This document shows, in pieces, positions 52,953 to 61,125 of a stretch of DNA of 64,000 bases. The notes under the pieces were generated by a model. The model did no database searches. It worked only from the letters and a program-made list of their open reading frames with translations, and was not told the DNA's origin. Origin of the DNA: Mesorhizobium sp. M4B.F.Ca.ET.058.02.1.1 (GTDB taxonomy: Bacteria > Pseudomonadota > Alphaproteobacteria > Rhizobiales > Rhizobiaceae); contig NZ_CP034450.1 in the NCBI RefSeq assembly GCF_003952505.1, positions 3,658,001 through 3,722,000 of the forward strand, written 5' to 3'. How positions within the stretch are numbered: position 1 is the first letter of the stretch; every line of letters begins with the position of its first letter. Made by a program: the position numbers and the translations under genes.

Positions 52953-53575
52953 GGCCACCCCCTGTCGTAACCGGCGGCCTTGAGGGCCTCACCGAGTTTC
53001 TTGCGGGCGTAGAACATTCTGGTCTTGACCGTGGCGACGGGAATGCCGAGCACCTCGCCAATCTCGGTCACCGACTGTCCGTGATAATAGGCAAGGTCGA
53101 TCACCGTGCGATGTTCTTCCGGCAAGGCGTCGATGAAGCGCCGCAGGGCGGCGCCCTTGTCTTCCTTCATGGTGACGACTTCCGGCGTGTCGGCGCTGTC
53201 GGGGACCTGGGCCGCGTCATCGTCGTCGATCCAGTCCTCCTTCTTCTTGCGCAGCGAGGACAGCGCCTTGAAGCGGGCGATGCCGAGCAGCCATGTCGAG
53301 ACTTCCGAGCGTCCTTCGAAGCTGGGCGCCTGGCGCCACAGCTCGAGGAACACCTCGTTCGCGATATCGTCGGCCATCATTTCCGATCCCGTCTGGCGCA
53401 CCACGAAACGGTAGACCCGCGCGTGGTGACGCATGAACAGGAGCCGCACGGCAGCCCGGTCGCCCTTCGCGACCCGGTCGACAAGCGCCCGATCGGTCTC
53501 CATCGCCGCTGTCATGGCCGGTCGAGCCGCCTGGCTCCTCGTAGCTCTGTCGCCGATCGGTCCAAAAAGGTTCAT
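52949..53575 (-). CDS. ECF-family RNA polymerase sigma factor
   Basis: 208 residues. Region 2: LLFMRHHARVYRFVVRQTGS with ADDIANEVFLELWRQAPSFE and WLLGIARFKALSSLRKKK (about 45-110); region 4: ALPEEHRTVIDLAYYHGQSV, then TEIGEVLGIPVATVKTRMFY (about 150-190). There is an acidic linker DWIDDDDAAQVPDSADTPE. The start is uncertain: ATG 53575 has a GGAAGG very close, ATG 53515 (MTAAMETDRA) fits family length better. The gene lies 60 bp from the IS481 end, so its natural promoter may have been displaced or replaced by the element. Confidence 0.85.
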   Translation of the reverse strand: MNLFGPIGDRATRSQAARPAMTAAMETDRALVDRVAKGDRAAVRLLFMRHHARVYRFVVRQTGSEMMADDIANEVFLELWRQAPSFEGRSEVSTWLLGIARFKALSSLRKKKEDWIDDDDAAQVPDSADTPEVVTMKEDKGAALRRFIDALPEEHRTVIDLAYYHGQSVTEIGEVLGIPVATVKTRMFYARKKLGEALKAAGYDRGWP

Positions 53576-53634
53576 CCTTCCGCCAAGGAATTTTCGGGAG
53601 GCTAACCGAAGAGCGCGAGCGTTGCCAGAGTATC

Positions 53635-54962
53635 TGTCCAGCCGATAGATGGGTAACAGTTTGAACCGGATACATAGGTAACAGTTCTCCCCCTATTTGT
53701 CCGCTGCAGCGCCAAGCGGATTGGTTAGCGCGGCGCTGCAGCGGACAAGCGTCATACGCCTTGTGTCGATGATGCCGAGCTGGTGTGCATGGAAGGAAAG
53801 AGCCCATTGACCATCCTCGGTTTGGGCGGCCGCGACAGCTTCACCAACCAGTGCCTGCGAGACATAGACGAAGCCGCCGTTCCACCTGATCTCGCCATTG
53901 TGGCGTACATGACGGACCGCGGCCTCGGCCGGATAATCAGGCTCGGGCGGCATCGTCGGCATGGCGCGCCGGGAGGATCTGTAATGCTGGGCTGGAGTGT
54001 CCATGCCTAGCGCCTCATGGGGACGTTCTTCATTGTAGCTGCGCCGGAAGGCCTCGAAGGCGTGGCCCTGGGCCGCCCTGTCGGCCTCCGGTGCCTCGGC
54101 CAGCGGCAACAGGGTCAGATGAAAGCGCTCGTGGCGCCCGTTCTGCTGGGGTTTGCCGGGCGCGATCCGCTCCAGGGCGATGCCGAGTTTGATGAAGCGC
54201 ACCGCAAGCGGTGTCAGCCCGGTGACACCGGCCGACGCGAAGGGCGGGCCATTGTCGCTTCGGAACCGGTCCGGCAGGCCATGCTCCTCAAACAGCCGCT
54301 CGAATACCGGCCAGGCCTCGGCATCCGCCGTCGAGCCGGTCGCTTCGAGCGCCAGCAAGTAGCGGCTCGACGCATCCATCACCGTCAACGGTTCGCAACG
54401 CCACCCGTCACGGGTCCGGAACCAGCCCTTGTGATCGCCGGTCCACACCGCGTTCGGCCCTTGCGGCTCCGGCCAAGGTCCATTGCCGCAGGCCCGCAGC
54501 CGGGTCCGCTTGCGGGCGCTGACAAGCCCATGCCGTGCAAGGATAGCGCCTGCCGTCGAGGCCGACGGCCAGATCAAGTCGGGAGCCGCGCGCTTGAGCC
54601 GCGCCACGATCTTCTTGGGCCCCCACAGCGGATGCGTCTCCTTCGCCGCCACGATCCGCTCGACAAGATCAAGGGCTGTCGCACGGCCATGATTGAGCGG
54701 CGCTCGCGGCCGATCGTGCAAACCTTCCGGGCCAAACTCCCGGTAGCGACCCAGCCATTTATAGCCGATCTTGCGCGAAATTCCGTAGGCCGCACAAAGC
54801 TCGCTCATCGTCTCTTCGCCAGAAAGGCAATCCACTACAAAACGAAGCCGCTCGTCCATGATGCCAGTCTCTCGCCAAACCATCGCCGGGTCCTCCGGCG
54901 AGGGAGAAAACTGTCACCTATGCAATCGGTCCATTCTGTTACCTATCTATCGGGTTCGGACA
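53635..54962. mobile_element. IS481-family insertion sequence, complete
   Basis: About 1.33 kb with one transposase gene. Left end TGTCCAGCCGATAGATGGG and right end reading inward TGTCCGAACCCGATAGATAG are inverted repeats extending over about 50 bp (GGTAACAG, then CATAGGT, ACAGTT blocks) with a few mismatches and one 2-base gap. Both ends have the TGT...ACA form common in the family. No target duplication is visible. Confidence 0.85.
53693..54883 (-). CDS. IS481 family transposase
   Basis: 396 residues. An N-terminal helix-turn-helix (TMSELCAAYGISRKIGYKWL, about 25-44) binds the ends; the integrase catalytic core follows: Asp in VWTGDHKGWF (about 146), Asp in RFRSDNGPPFASAG (about 207) and Glu in PQQNGRHERFH (about 248), the DDE triad. 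The C-terminal half shows the QxNGRxER signature of the family and YNEERPHEALGM. The frame is intact, so the element could be active. GGAGG stands nine bases before ATG 54883. Confidence 0.92.
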   Translation of the reverse strand: MVWRETGIMDERLRFVVDCLSGEETMSELCAAYGISRKIGYKWLGRYREFGPEGLHDRPRAPLNHGRATALDLVERIVAAKETHPLWGPKKIVARLKRAAPDLIWPSASTAGAILARHGLVSARKRTRLRACGNGPWPEPQGPNAVWTGDHKGWFRTRDGWRCEPLTVMDASSRYLLALEATGSTADAEAWPVFERLFEEHGLPDRFRSDNGPPFASAGVTGLTPLAVRFIKLGIALERIAPGKPQQNGRHERFHLTLLPLAEAPEADRAAQGHAFEAFRRSYNEERPHEALGMDTPAQHYRSSRRAMPTMPPEPDYPAEAAVRHVRHNGEIRWNGGFVYVSQALVGEAVAAAQTEDGQWALSFHAHQLGIIDTRRMTLVRCSAALTNPLGAAADK

Positions 54963-54969
54963 CCCTTAC

Positions 54970-54997
54970 CCTCTCCCCGTATAGTGACGGGGAGAGG
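54970..54997. terminator. Hairpin between the IS element and the phosphodiesterase-type gene
   Basis: A perfect 11-bp stem (CCTCTCCCCGT, 6-base loop, ACGGGGAGAGG) lies 19 bp past the end of the minus-strand gene at 55016. A T tract is not present, so it is either a factor-dependent terminator or a palindromic repeat unit. Confidence 0.5.
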
Positions 54998-55015
54998 AGG
55001 CGCCAACGCCGCGTT

Positions 55016-55867
55016 TCACTCCAAAAACGCCTTCGCCCTCATCGTCGCCGGAACTGGCACGCCGAGGCGCTTCAGCACCGTCGGCGCCAGCTGCAACTGG
55101 TCCAGCAGCGTGTCTGGCTCGGGACCCTTGCCCGGACCGAAATAGTACAGGGCGAAATCCTGCATCTCGTCGTCGTGGCCGCCATGATGGCCGCGGTCGG
55201 TCTGGCCATGGTCGGCGGTGACGATCACTTCGTAGCCGGCTTGCCGCCAGACCGGCAGGAAGGCGGCGAGCATCGCGTCCATCGCATAGACGGCATGGTC
55301 CATCTCGTGGCAGTCATGGCCGAAGCGATGGCCCATCGAATCCAGCGTGCAGGTGTGCAAGATGCCGTAATCGATGCCGTGGCGCCTGGTCAGCATGGTC
55401 AGCGTCGCGAACAGGTCGACATCGCTCGGCGTCATCTGGTTCCTGGCGTTGTAGCCGGTCATGGTGTGGAAGCGGCCATGCGTGATCGACCCGCCCGGCT
55501 CGTCGAATTCCATGTCCTCGATGAGGTCGAACGGACAGGAGCGGAAGAATTCCGACCAATAGGAATGGGTGACGGCACCCGTCTTGCCGCTGGCCTTGCT
55601 GACCTCGGAGAAGATGTCCGGCTGCTGGACCCTGAACCGGTTCTCGTTGGAGAGGATGCCATGCACCTGCGGCGCAACCCCGGTGTGGATCGAGGCATAG
55701 CAGCAGGCCGAGGTCGACGGCAGCACCGAGCGCATCTTCCAGACCCGCGCCTCGCCCGACTGAACCCAGCCCTCGAGATTGCCCATCAGCCGGCGCCAGT
55801 TCCGGTAGGGCACGCCGTCAAGGATGATGAGCAGAAGCTTCGTCGCGAGCGCCACGGGTGGCTCCAT
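55016..55867 (-). CDS. Alkaline-phosphatase superfamily phosphodiesterase/hydrolase
   Basis: 283 residues. The metal-site Asp lies in LLLIILDGVPYRNWR (about 11-25), the nucleophile Ser/Thr in SVLPSTSACCYASIHTG (about 47-63), and later metal ligands in HTCTLDSMGHRFGHDCHEMD (about 175-194) and VTADHGQTDRGHHGGHDDE (about 223-241). This is the pattern of type I nucleotide pyrophosphatases and phosphodiesterases. No signal peptide. It is the last gene of a minus-strand set with a transporter, so it may act on the imported compound; the substrate is unknown. Confidence 0.82.
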   Translation of the reverse strand: MEPPVALATKLLLIILDGVPYRNWRRLMGNLEGWVQSGEARVWKMRSVLPSTSACCYASIHTGVAPQVHGILSNENRFRVQQPDIFSEVSKASGKTGAVTHSYWSEFFRSCPFDLIEDMEFDEPGGSITHGRFHTMTGYNARNQMTPSDVDLFATLTMLTRRHGIDYGILHTCTLDSMGHRFGHDCHEMDHAVYAMDAMLAAFLPVWRQAGYEVIVTADHGQTDRGHHGGHDDEMQDFALYYFGPGKGPEPDTLLDQLQLAPTVLKRLGVPVPATMRAKAFLE

Positions 55868-55919
55868 GCGGTCTTGCGGGAGACGGCGTCTGGGGCGTCC
55901 CAGACGCGCGAGGAGCGTC

Positions 55920-57575
55920 CTAGTTGCCCGCGCTCGCCATGCGCCGGCCCTTGATCGCCTTCTCCAGCCAGCCGATCTCCATTTCGGGGACGGAGGATAG
56001 CAAAAGATCGGTGTAGGCGTCGAAGGGCGGCGACAGCACCTTGCTTTTGGCGCCGTAGCGCACCACCTCGCCGCGATACATCACCGCGATCGAATCGGCG
56101 ATCGACTTCACCGTGGCGAGGTCGTGGGTGATGAACAGATAGGCGACGCCCTCTTCCTTCTGCAGTCCGAGCAGAAGCTCGAGGATACCATGGGCCACCA
56201 GCGGGTCGAGCGCCGACGTCACCTCGTCGCAGATGATCAGCTTCGGCTTGGCGGCGAGCGAGCGGGCGATGCAGACGCGCTGCTTCTGGCCGCCGGAGAG
56301 CTCCGCCGGGTAGCGGTCGACGAAGCCCTTGCCCATCTCGATCTTGTCGAGCAGCTCGGCGACGCGCCGGTCGCGCTCGCTGCCGCGTATGCCGAAATAG
56401 AATTCGAGCGGCCGGCCGATGATGGTGCCGACGGTCTGGCGCGGATTCATCGCCACGTCGGCCATCTGATAGATCATCTGCAGCTGGCGCAGGTCCTCTT
56501 TCGGCCGATCGGCGAGCTTGTTGCCGAGCGTGCGGCCATCGAAGACGACGCCGCCCTGCTCGGGCGGCAACAGACCGGTGATGGCGCGCGCCAGCGTCGA
56601 CTTGCCCGAGCCGGATTCGCCGACGACGGCCAGCGTCTGGCCGGGAAAAATGTCGACCGAAACGTTCTTCAACACCTTGATATGGCTGCGGCCATAGGCG
56701 GCGGTCACGTTCTTCACCGACAGCACCGGCGTCGTGCCGGGCTGTTGCTCCTGGTGCGCGATCTCGTGCACCGACACCAGCGCGTTGGTGTATTCCTGGC
56801 GCGGTTCCTTGATGATCTGGCGGGTGCCGCCCCATTCGACCAGCCGGCCGTGGCGCAACACCATGATCTCGTCCGACACCTGGGCGACGACGGCAAGGTC
56901 GTGGGTGATGTAGAGTGCCGCGACATGCGTGTCGCGGATGGCGTCCTTGATCGCCGCCAGCACGTCGATCTGCGTCGTCACGTCGAGCGCGGTGGTCGGC
57001 TCGTCGAAGACGATCAGGTCCGGCTCGGAGCACAGCGCCATCGCCGTCATGACGCGCTGCAGCTGGCCACCGGAGACCTGGTGGGGAAAGCGTTCGCCAA
57101 TGGTTTCCGGGTTGGGCAGGCTGAGCTTCTTGAACAGCGCGACGGCGCGCTTCTCTGCCTCGGCCCGCGTTGCCGTGCCGTGCAGAAGGGCGGCTTCGAC
57201 TACCTGGTCCATCAGCCGGTGCGCCGGATTGAAGGCGGCGGCAGCCGACTGCGCGACGTAGCAGACCTCGCGGCCGCGCAACCTGCGGAAGCCTTCCTTG
57301 CCGCCCTTCAGGATATCACGACCGTTGAGGATGACCTCGCCGCCGGTGATGCGCACGCCGCCGCGGCCATAGCCCATCGACGACAGGCCGATGGTCGACT
57401 TGCCGGCGCCGGACTCGCCGATCAGGCCGAGCACCTTGCCTTTCTCCAGCGTCAGCGATACGTCGTGCACCAGGGTAATGGTCTTAGGCTGCTCGCCGGG
57501 CGGATAGACGGTCGCTTCGATGCGCAGGTTGCGGATGTCGAGCAGCAGGCCAGACTTTGCTTTGGTGTCAGCCAT
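55920..57575 (-). CDS. Fused double ATP-binding protein of an oligopeptide-type ABC transporter
   Basis: 551 residues with two complete ABC domains (DppD and DppF type in one chain). First: Walker A LIGESGAGKSTIGL (about 44), signature VSGGQLQRVMTAMAL (about 165), Walker B DLIVFDEPTTALD (about 182). Second: VVGESGSGKSTLARAITGL (about 325), LSGGQKQRVCIARSLA (about 435), LIICDEVTSALDP (about 456). It would power uptake by the two permeases next to it. The start ATG at 57575 shares a base with the permease stop (TGATG). Larger open frames upstream of this start have no similarity. Confidence 0.9.
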   Translation of the reverse strand: MADTKAKSGLLLDIRNLRIEATVYPPGEQPKTITLVHDVSLTLEKGKVLGLIGESGAGKSTIGLSSMGYGRGGVRITGGEVILNGRDILKGGKEGFRRLRGREVCYVAQSAAAAFNPAHRLMDQVVEAALLHGTATRAEAEKRAVALFKKLSLPNPETIGERFPHQVSGGQLQRVMTAMALCSEPDLIVFDEPTTALDVTTQIDVLAAIKDAIRDTHVAALYITHDLAVVAQVSDEIMVLRHGRLVEWGGTRQIIKEPRQEYTNALVSVHEIAHQEQQPGTTPVLSVKNVTAAYGRSHIKVLKNVSVDIFPGQTLAVVGESGSGKSTLARAITGLLPPEQGGVVFDGRTLGNKLADRPKEDLRQLQMIYQMADVAMNPRQTVGTIIGRPLEFYFGIRGSERDRRVAELLDKIEMGKGFVDRYPAELSGGQKQRVCIARSLAAKPKLIICDEVTSALDPLVAHGILELLLGLQKEEGVAYLFITHDLATVKSIADSIAVMYRGEVVRYGAKSKVLSPPFDAYTDLLLSSVPEMEIGWLEKAIKGRRMASAGN

Positions 57576-58399
57576 CAGCCGCGCCCTCCCTTCAGGCTTG
57601 CCGTGCGGTTGAGCACCCAGTCGGCGACAAGGTTGACCGAGATGGCAAGCGCCGCGATCGCCGCTGCCGGGATCAGCGCCGCCGCGATGCCGAAGACGAT
57701 GCCGTCCTTGTTTTCCTTCACCATGCCGCCCCAGTCGGCATCCGGCGGCTGGACGCCGAGACCGAGGAAGGAGAGCGTCGACAGGAACAGCACCGCATAG
57801 ATGAAACGCAGGCCGAGTTCCGAGACCAGCGGCGACAGCGCATTGGGCAGGATCTCGCGAAAGATGATCCAGCCGCTGCCTTCGCCGCGTAATTTGGCGG
57901 CCTCGACATAGTCCATGACGTTGATGTCGACGGCGACGGCGCGCGACAGGCGATAGACGCGGGTGGAGTCGAGAACCCCCATCACCAGGATCAGCGTCAC
58001 CAGGTTGGTGGGCAGCACCGAAAGCACGACAAGGCCCATGATCAGCGTCGGGATCGACATCAGCAGGTCGACGAGGCGCGACAGCAGCGTGTCGTACCAG
58101 CCGCCGAACACCGCCGCCGAGAAGCCAAGTATGGCGCCGAGCGAGAAGGACAGCGCTGTCGCCAGCACGGCTATGAAGAGGGTGATGCGGGCGCCGTAGA
58201 TCATGCGCGAGAGAAGATCGCGGCCGAGATTGTCGGTGCCCAGCCAATGCGCCGACGACATCGGTTCCCAGACGTCGCCGACGATCTCGGCATTGCCATG
58301 CGGCGCGATCCAGGGCGCGAGGATCGCCGCCAGCACGAACAACGCCGTCAGCACCAGGCCGATCAGCGAGGGGATGGGAATGCGTCTCAGGGTCTGCAT
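57575..58399 (-). CDS. Oligopeptide-type ABC permease (DppC/OppC)
   Basis: 274 residues. N-terminal helix (IGLVLTALFVLAAILAPWIA), then HWLGTDNLGRDLLSRMIYGAR, typical of DppC, and the EAA motif EAAKLRGEGSGWIIFREILP (about 178-197). Six membrane helices predicted. ATG 58399 has GAGGGGGC upstream; it starts 10 bp before the DppB-type gene's end. Inner-membrane subunit; the substrate is not fixed by sequence. Confidence 0.9.
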   Translation of the reverse strand: MQTLRRIPIPSLIGLVLTALFVLAAILAPWIAPHGNAEIVGDVWEPMSSAHWLGTDNLGRDLLSRMIYGARITLFIAVLATALSFSLGAILGFSAAVFGGWYDTLLSRLVDLLMSIPTLIMGLVVLSVLPTNLVTLILVMGVLDSTRVYRLSRAVAVDINVMDYVEAAKLRGEGSGWIIFREILPNALSPLVSELGLRFIYAVLFLSTLSFLGLGVQPPDADWGGMVKENKDGIVFGIAAALIPAAAIAALAISVNLVADWVLNRTASLKGGRG

Positions 58400-58409
58400 G
58401 CCCGCCCCC

Positions 58410-59369
58410 TCACTTCGGATGTCTGAGCCGCGGATTGGCGACAATCGCCGCAATGTCCGCGATAATGTTGAGGCTGATGTAGACGGCGGCGAAGATGAGG
58501 CCGACCGCCTGTACGACAGGCACGTCGCGCTTGGTGACATGGTCGACCAGGTACTGACCCATGCCGGGATAGACGAAGATCACCTCGACCACCACGACGC
58601 CGACAACTAGGTAGGCGAGGTTAAGCATGACGACGTTGATGATCGGCGCGATGGCGTTCGGGAAGGCATGCTTGCGGATGACGGCGAAAGCCGACAGACC
58701 CTTCAGCTCGGCCGTCTCGACATAGGCCGACTGCATGACGTTGAGGATCGCCGCACGCGTCATGCGCATCATGTGGGCCAGCACCACCAGCGTCAGCGCC
58801 GCGGCCGGCAACGCAATCGCCTGCATGCGCTCGCCGAAGGACATGCCCTCATAGACGGTGGAAATGGCCGGGAACCATTGGTGCTGCACGGCGAAGTAAA
58901 AGACGAGCAGATAGCCGATGAAGAACTCCGGGAACGAGGTCGAGGCGAGCGCCACGCCGGAGATCAGCTTGTCGACCCAACCATTGCGATAGCGCACCGC
59001 GATCAGGCCGAGGATGATCGCCAGCGGCACGGCGACGATCGCCGCCCAGAAGGCAAGGAACAGCGTGTTCCACAGCCGGTCCTTGATCGACGTCGCGATG
59101 TCCTGCCCGCTCGACATGGCGGTGCCGAGATCGCCGGTGAGCACGCCGCCCAGCCAGTGGAAGTAGCGGAGATAGGCAGGCTGGTTCAGCCCGAGCTGCT
59201 CGCGCAGATTGGCGAGCGACTCCGGCGTCGCCGATTGTCCGAGAATGGCTTGCGCGACGTCGCCGGGCAGGATCTGGGTGCCGGCGAAGATCAGGACCGA
59301 AACGGCCAACAAAAGGAGGATGCCCAGCGCAACGCGCTGGGCCACCAGTTTCACGATGGGTGAGGACAT
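58410..59369 (-). CDS. Oligopeptide-type ABC permease (DppB/OppB)
   Basis: 319 residues. MSSPIVKLVAQRVALGILLL, a membrane helix, LPGDVAQAILGQSATPESLA (the DppB periplasmic loop) and the EAA loop ELKGLSAFAVIRKHAFPNA (about 224-242). The end VVQAVGLIFAAVYISLNIIA is a last helix. Forms the inner-membrane channel with the DppC-type subunit. Confidence 0.9.
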   Translation of the reverse strand: MSSPIVKLVAQRVALGILLLLAVSVLIFAGTQILPGDVAQAILGQSATPESLANLREQLGLNQPAYLRYFHWLGGVLTGDLGTAMSSGQDIATSIKDRLWNTLFLAFWAAIVAVPLAIILGLIAVRYRNGWVDKLISGVALASTSFPEFFIGYLLVFYFAVQHQWFPAISTVYEGMSFGERMQAIALPAAALTLVVLAHMMRMTRAAILNVMQSAYVETAELKGLSAFAVIRKHAFPNAIAPIINVVMLNLAYLVVGVVVVEVIFVYPGMGQYLVDHVTKRDVPVVQAVGLIFAAVYISLNIIADIAAIVANPRLRHPK

Positions 59370-59385
59370 CTCCGCAAGGCCAGGC

Positions 59386-60972
59386 TCAAGCTTCGAGCCA
59401 GCATTTCGCCAAAGCGTAACCGTTCATCAGTTCCTGATGCGGATCGTCGACCCAGCCGCCGACCTTAGCACCCGTGGCGTCGATGAACTGATTGAACATC
59501 GGCAGGATCAGGCCGCCTTCGTCGCGCACCATGACGGCCATGTCATGGTACATCGCCTTGCGCTTGGCTTCGTCGAGCTCGGCGCGCGCGGCCAGCACCA
59601 TCTTGTCGAAGTCCGGACGCTTGAAGCGCGTGTCGTTCCAGTCGGCCGTCGACAGATAGGCGGTCGAGTACATCTGGTCCTGGGTCGAGCGTCCGCCCCA
59701 GTAGGAGGCGCAGAAGGGCTGCTTGTTCCAGACCTCGTTCCAGTAGCCGTCGCCCGGCTCGCGCTTGATCTCGAGCTTGATGCCGGCCTTGGCCGCGCTC
59801 TGCTGGTAGAGCTGCGCTGCATCGACGGCGCCGGGGAAAGCCACATCGGAGGTCCTGAGCAGGACCGAACCATCGTGGCCGGACTTCTTGTAGTGGAACT
59901 TGGCCTTGTCCGGATCGTACTTGCGCTGCTCGATCTCGGTGAACAGCGGGTAGGACGCGTTGATCGGGAAGTCGTTGCCGAGCGAGCCGTAGCCGCGCAG
60001 CACCTTGTTCAGCATCTCCTCGCGGTCGATCGCCAGCTTCAGCGCCATCCTGAGGTCGTTGTTGTCGAACGGCGCCGTGTTGCAATGCATGATGAACACG
60101 TAGTGGCCGGGGCCCGCATGGTTGCGGATGGTGACGCCGGGCACGCGCTTGATCAGGTCGACGATCTTCGGCTCGACGCGGTTGATCATGTTGACCTGGC
60201 CACCCTGCAGGGCCGCGGTGCGCGCCGTCGCGTCGTTGATGACGACCACTTCGATCTGGTCGGCATGACCCATCTTGTCGCCCTGCCAGTAATTGGCGAA
60301 GCGCTCGCCGACATGGCGCACGCCGGGCTCGTTGGTCACGATCTTGTACGGGCCGGCGCCGATGCCGGCATCGGGCTTGTCCTTGCCGCCGTTCGGCTGG
60401 ACGATGAGGTGATAGTCGCTGAGCAGGTAGGGAAGGTCGGCATTGGCCTCCTTCAGCGTCAGCACCACTTCCTTGCCGCTGGCCTTGATGCTCTCAATGC
60501 CCTTCATGTAGCCGAGCGCGCCGGACTTCGACTTCTCGTCCGAATGGCGCTCGAGCGTGGCGGCGACGTCCTCGGCGGTCACGGTCTTGCCGTTGTGGAA
60601 TTCGACGCCGTCGCGGATCTTCAGCGTCCAGACCTTGGCATCGTCGGACGAGCCGATCTCCTCGGCGATGCGGTTCTCGAGCTTGCCCTCGGGCGACAGC
60701 TCGACGATCATTTCGCCCCAGCACTTGCCGAAGGCGAACGGCACCTGCGTCATCATCAGCGCCGGATCGAGGCTGTTGGTGGATTCACCGCCGACGAGGC
60801 CGGCCTTCAGCGTGCCACCTTTGACCGGGCCGGCAGCGCGCGCGGCGCTCGACAGCAGCGAGTTGGCGAAGGGCGCGGTGATGCCGAGCGCGGCGGCGCG
60901 GCCGAGAAAGTCGCGACGGCTGAGCTTGCCGGCGGCGACACGACGGCTGAGGTAGTCCAGTTCGTTAGACAT
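59386..60972 (-). CDS. ABC transporter substrate-binding protein, Tat exported (SBP_bac_5)
   Basis: 528 residues. A Tat signal SRRDFLGRAAALGITAPFAN (about 18-37) with cleavage near AARAAG shows folded export. SBP_bac_5 landmarks: LDPALMMTQVPFAFGKCWGE, WTLKIRDGVEFHNGKTVTAE (about 118-137), RMALKLAIDREEMLNKVLRG (about 303-322). It binds oligopeptides or related nitrogen compounds in the periplasm. First gene of the transporter set, 16 bp before the permease; the gap ahead (60973-61125) probably holds the promoter. Confidence 0.9.
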   Translation of the reverse strand: MSNELDYLSRRVAAGKLSRRDFLGRAAALGITAPFANSLLSSAARAAGPVKGGTLKAGLVGGESTNSLDPALMMTQVPFAFGKCWGEMIVELSPEGKLENRIAEEIGSSDDAKVWTLKIRDGVEFHNGKTVTAEDVAATLERHSDEKSKSGALGYMKGIESIKASGKEVVLTLKEANADLPYLLSDYHLIVQPNGGKDKPDAGIGAGPYKIVTNEPGVRHVGERFANYWQGDKMGHADQIEVVVINDATARTAALQGGQVNMINRVEPKIVDLIKRVPGVTIRNHAGPGHYVFIMHCNTAPFDNNDLRMALKLAIDREEMLNKVLRGYGSLGNDFPINASYPLFTEIEQRKYDPDKAKFHYKKSGHDGSVLLRTSDVAFPGAVDAAQLYQQSAAKAGIKLEIKREPGDGYWNEVWNKQPFCASYWGGRSTQDQMYSTAYLSTADWNDTRFKRPDFDKMVLAARAELDEAKRKAMYHDMAVMVRDEGGLILPMFNQFIDATGAKVGGWVDDPHQELMNGYALAKCWLEA

Positions 60973-61125
60973 GATTTAGTTCCTCACTCTGTGGTTCGAC
61001 CTGATGGTCGTTTTCTTGTTTCTTGTGAGGGGAATAATGACCGCAACGGAAAGCTGTAAGCAAGACCGAATGCGACATGCCGTGGCGTAAATGGCGCGTC
61101 GCAATTGGATCAATCCTGCCAGCCC

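Noticed and set aside
53625..53650. Target-site duplication for the IS481 element
   Set aside because: The flanks (AGAGTATC and CCCTTACC) do not match, so none can be claimed.
57576..58247. N-terminal extension of the double ATPase gene to 58247
   Set aside because: The additional 224 residues overlap the permease gene completely and are Arg/His-rich noise; the ATG at 57575 fits the family.
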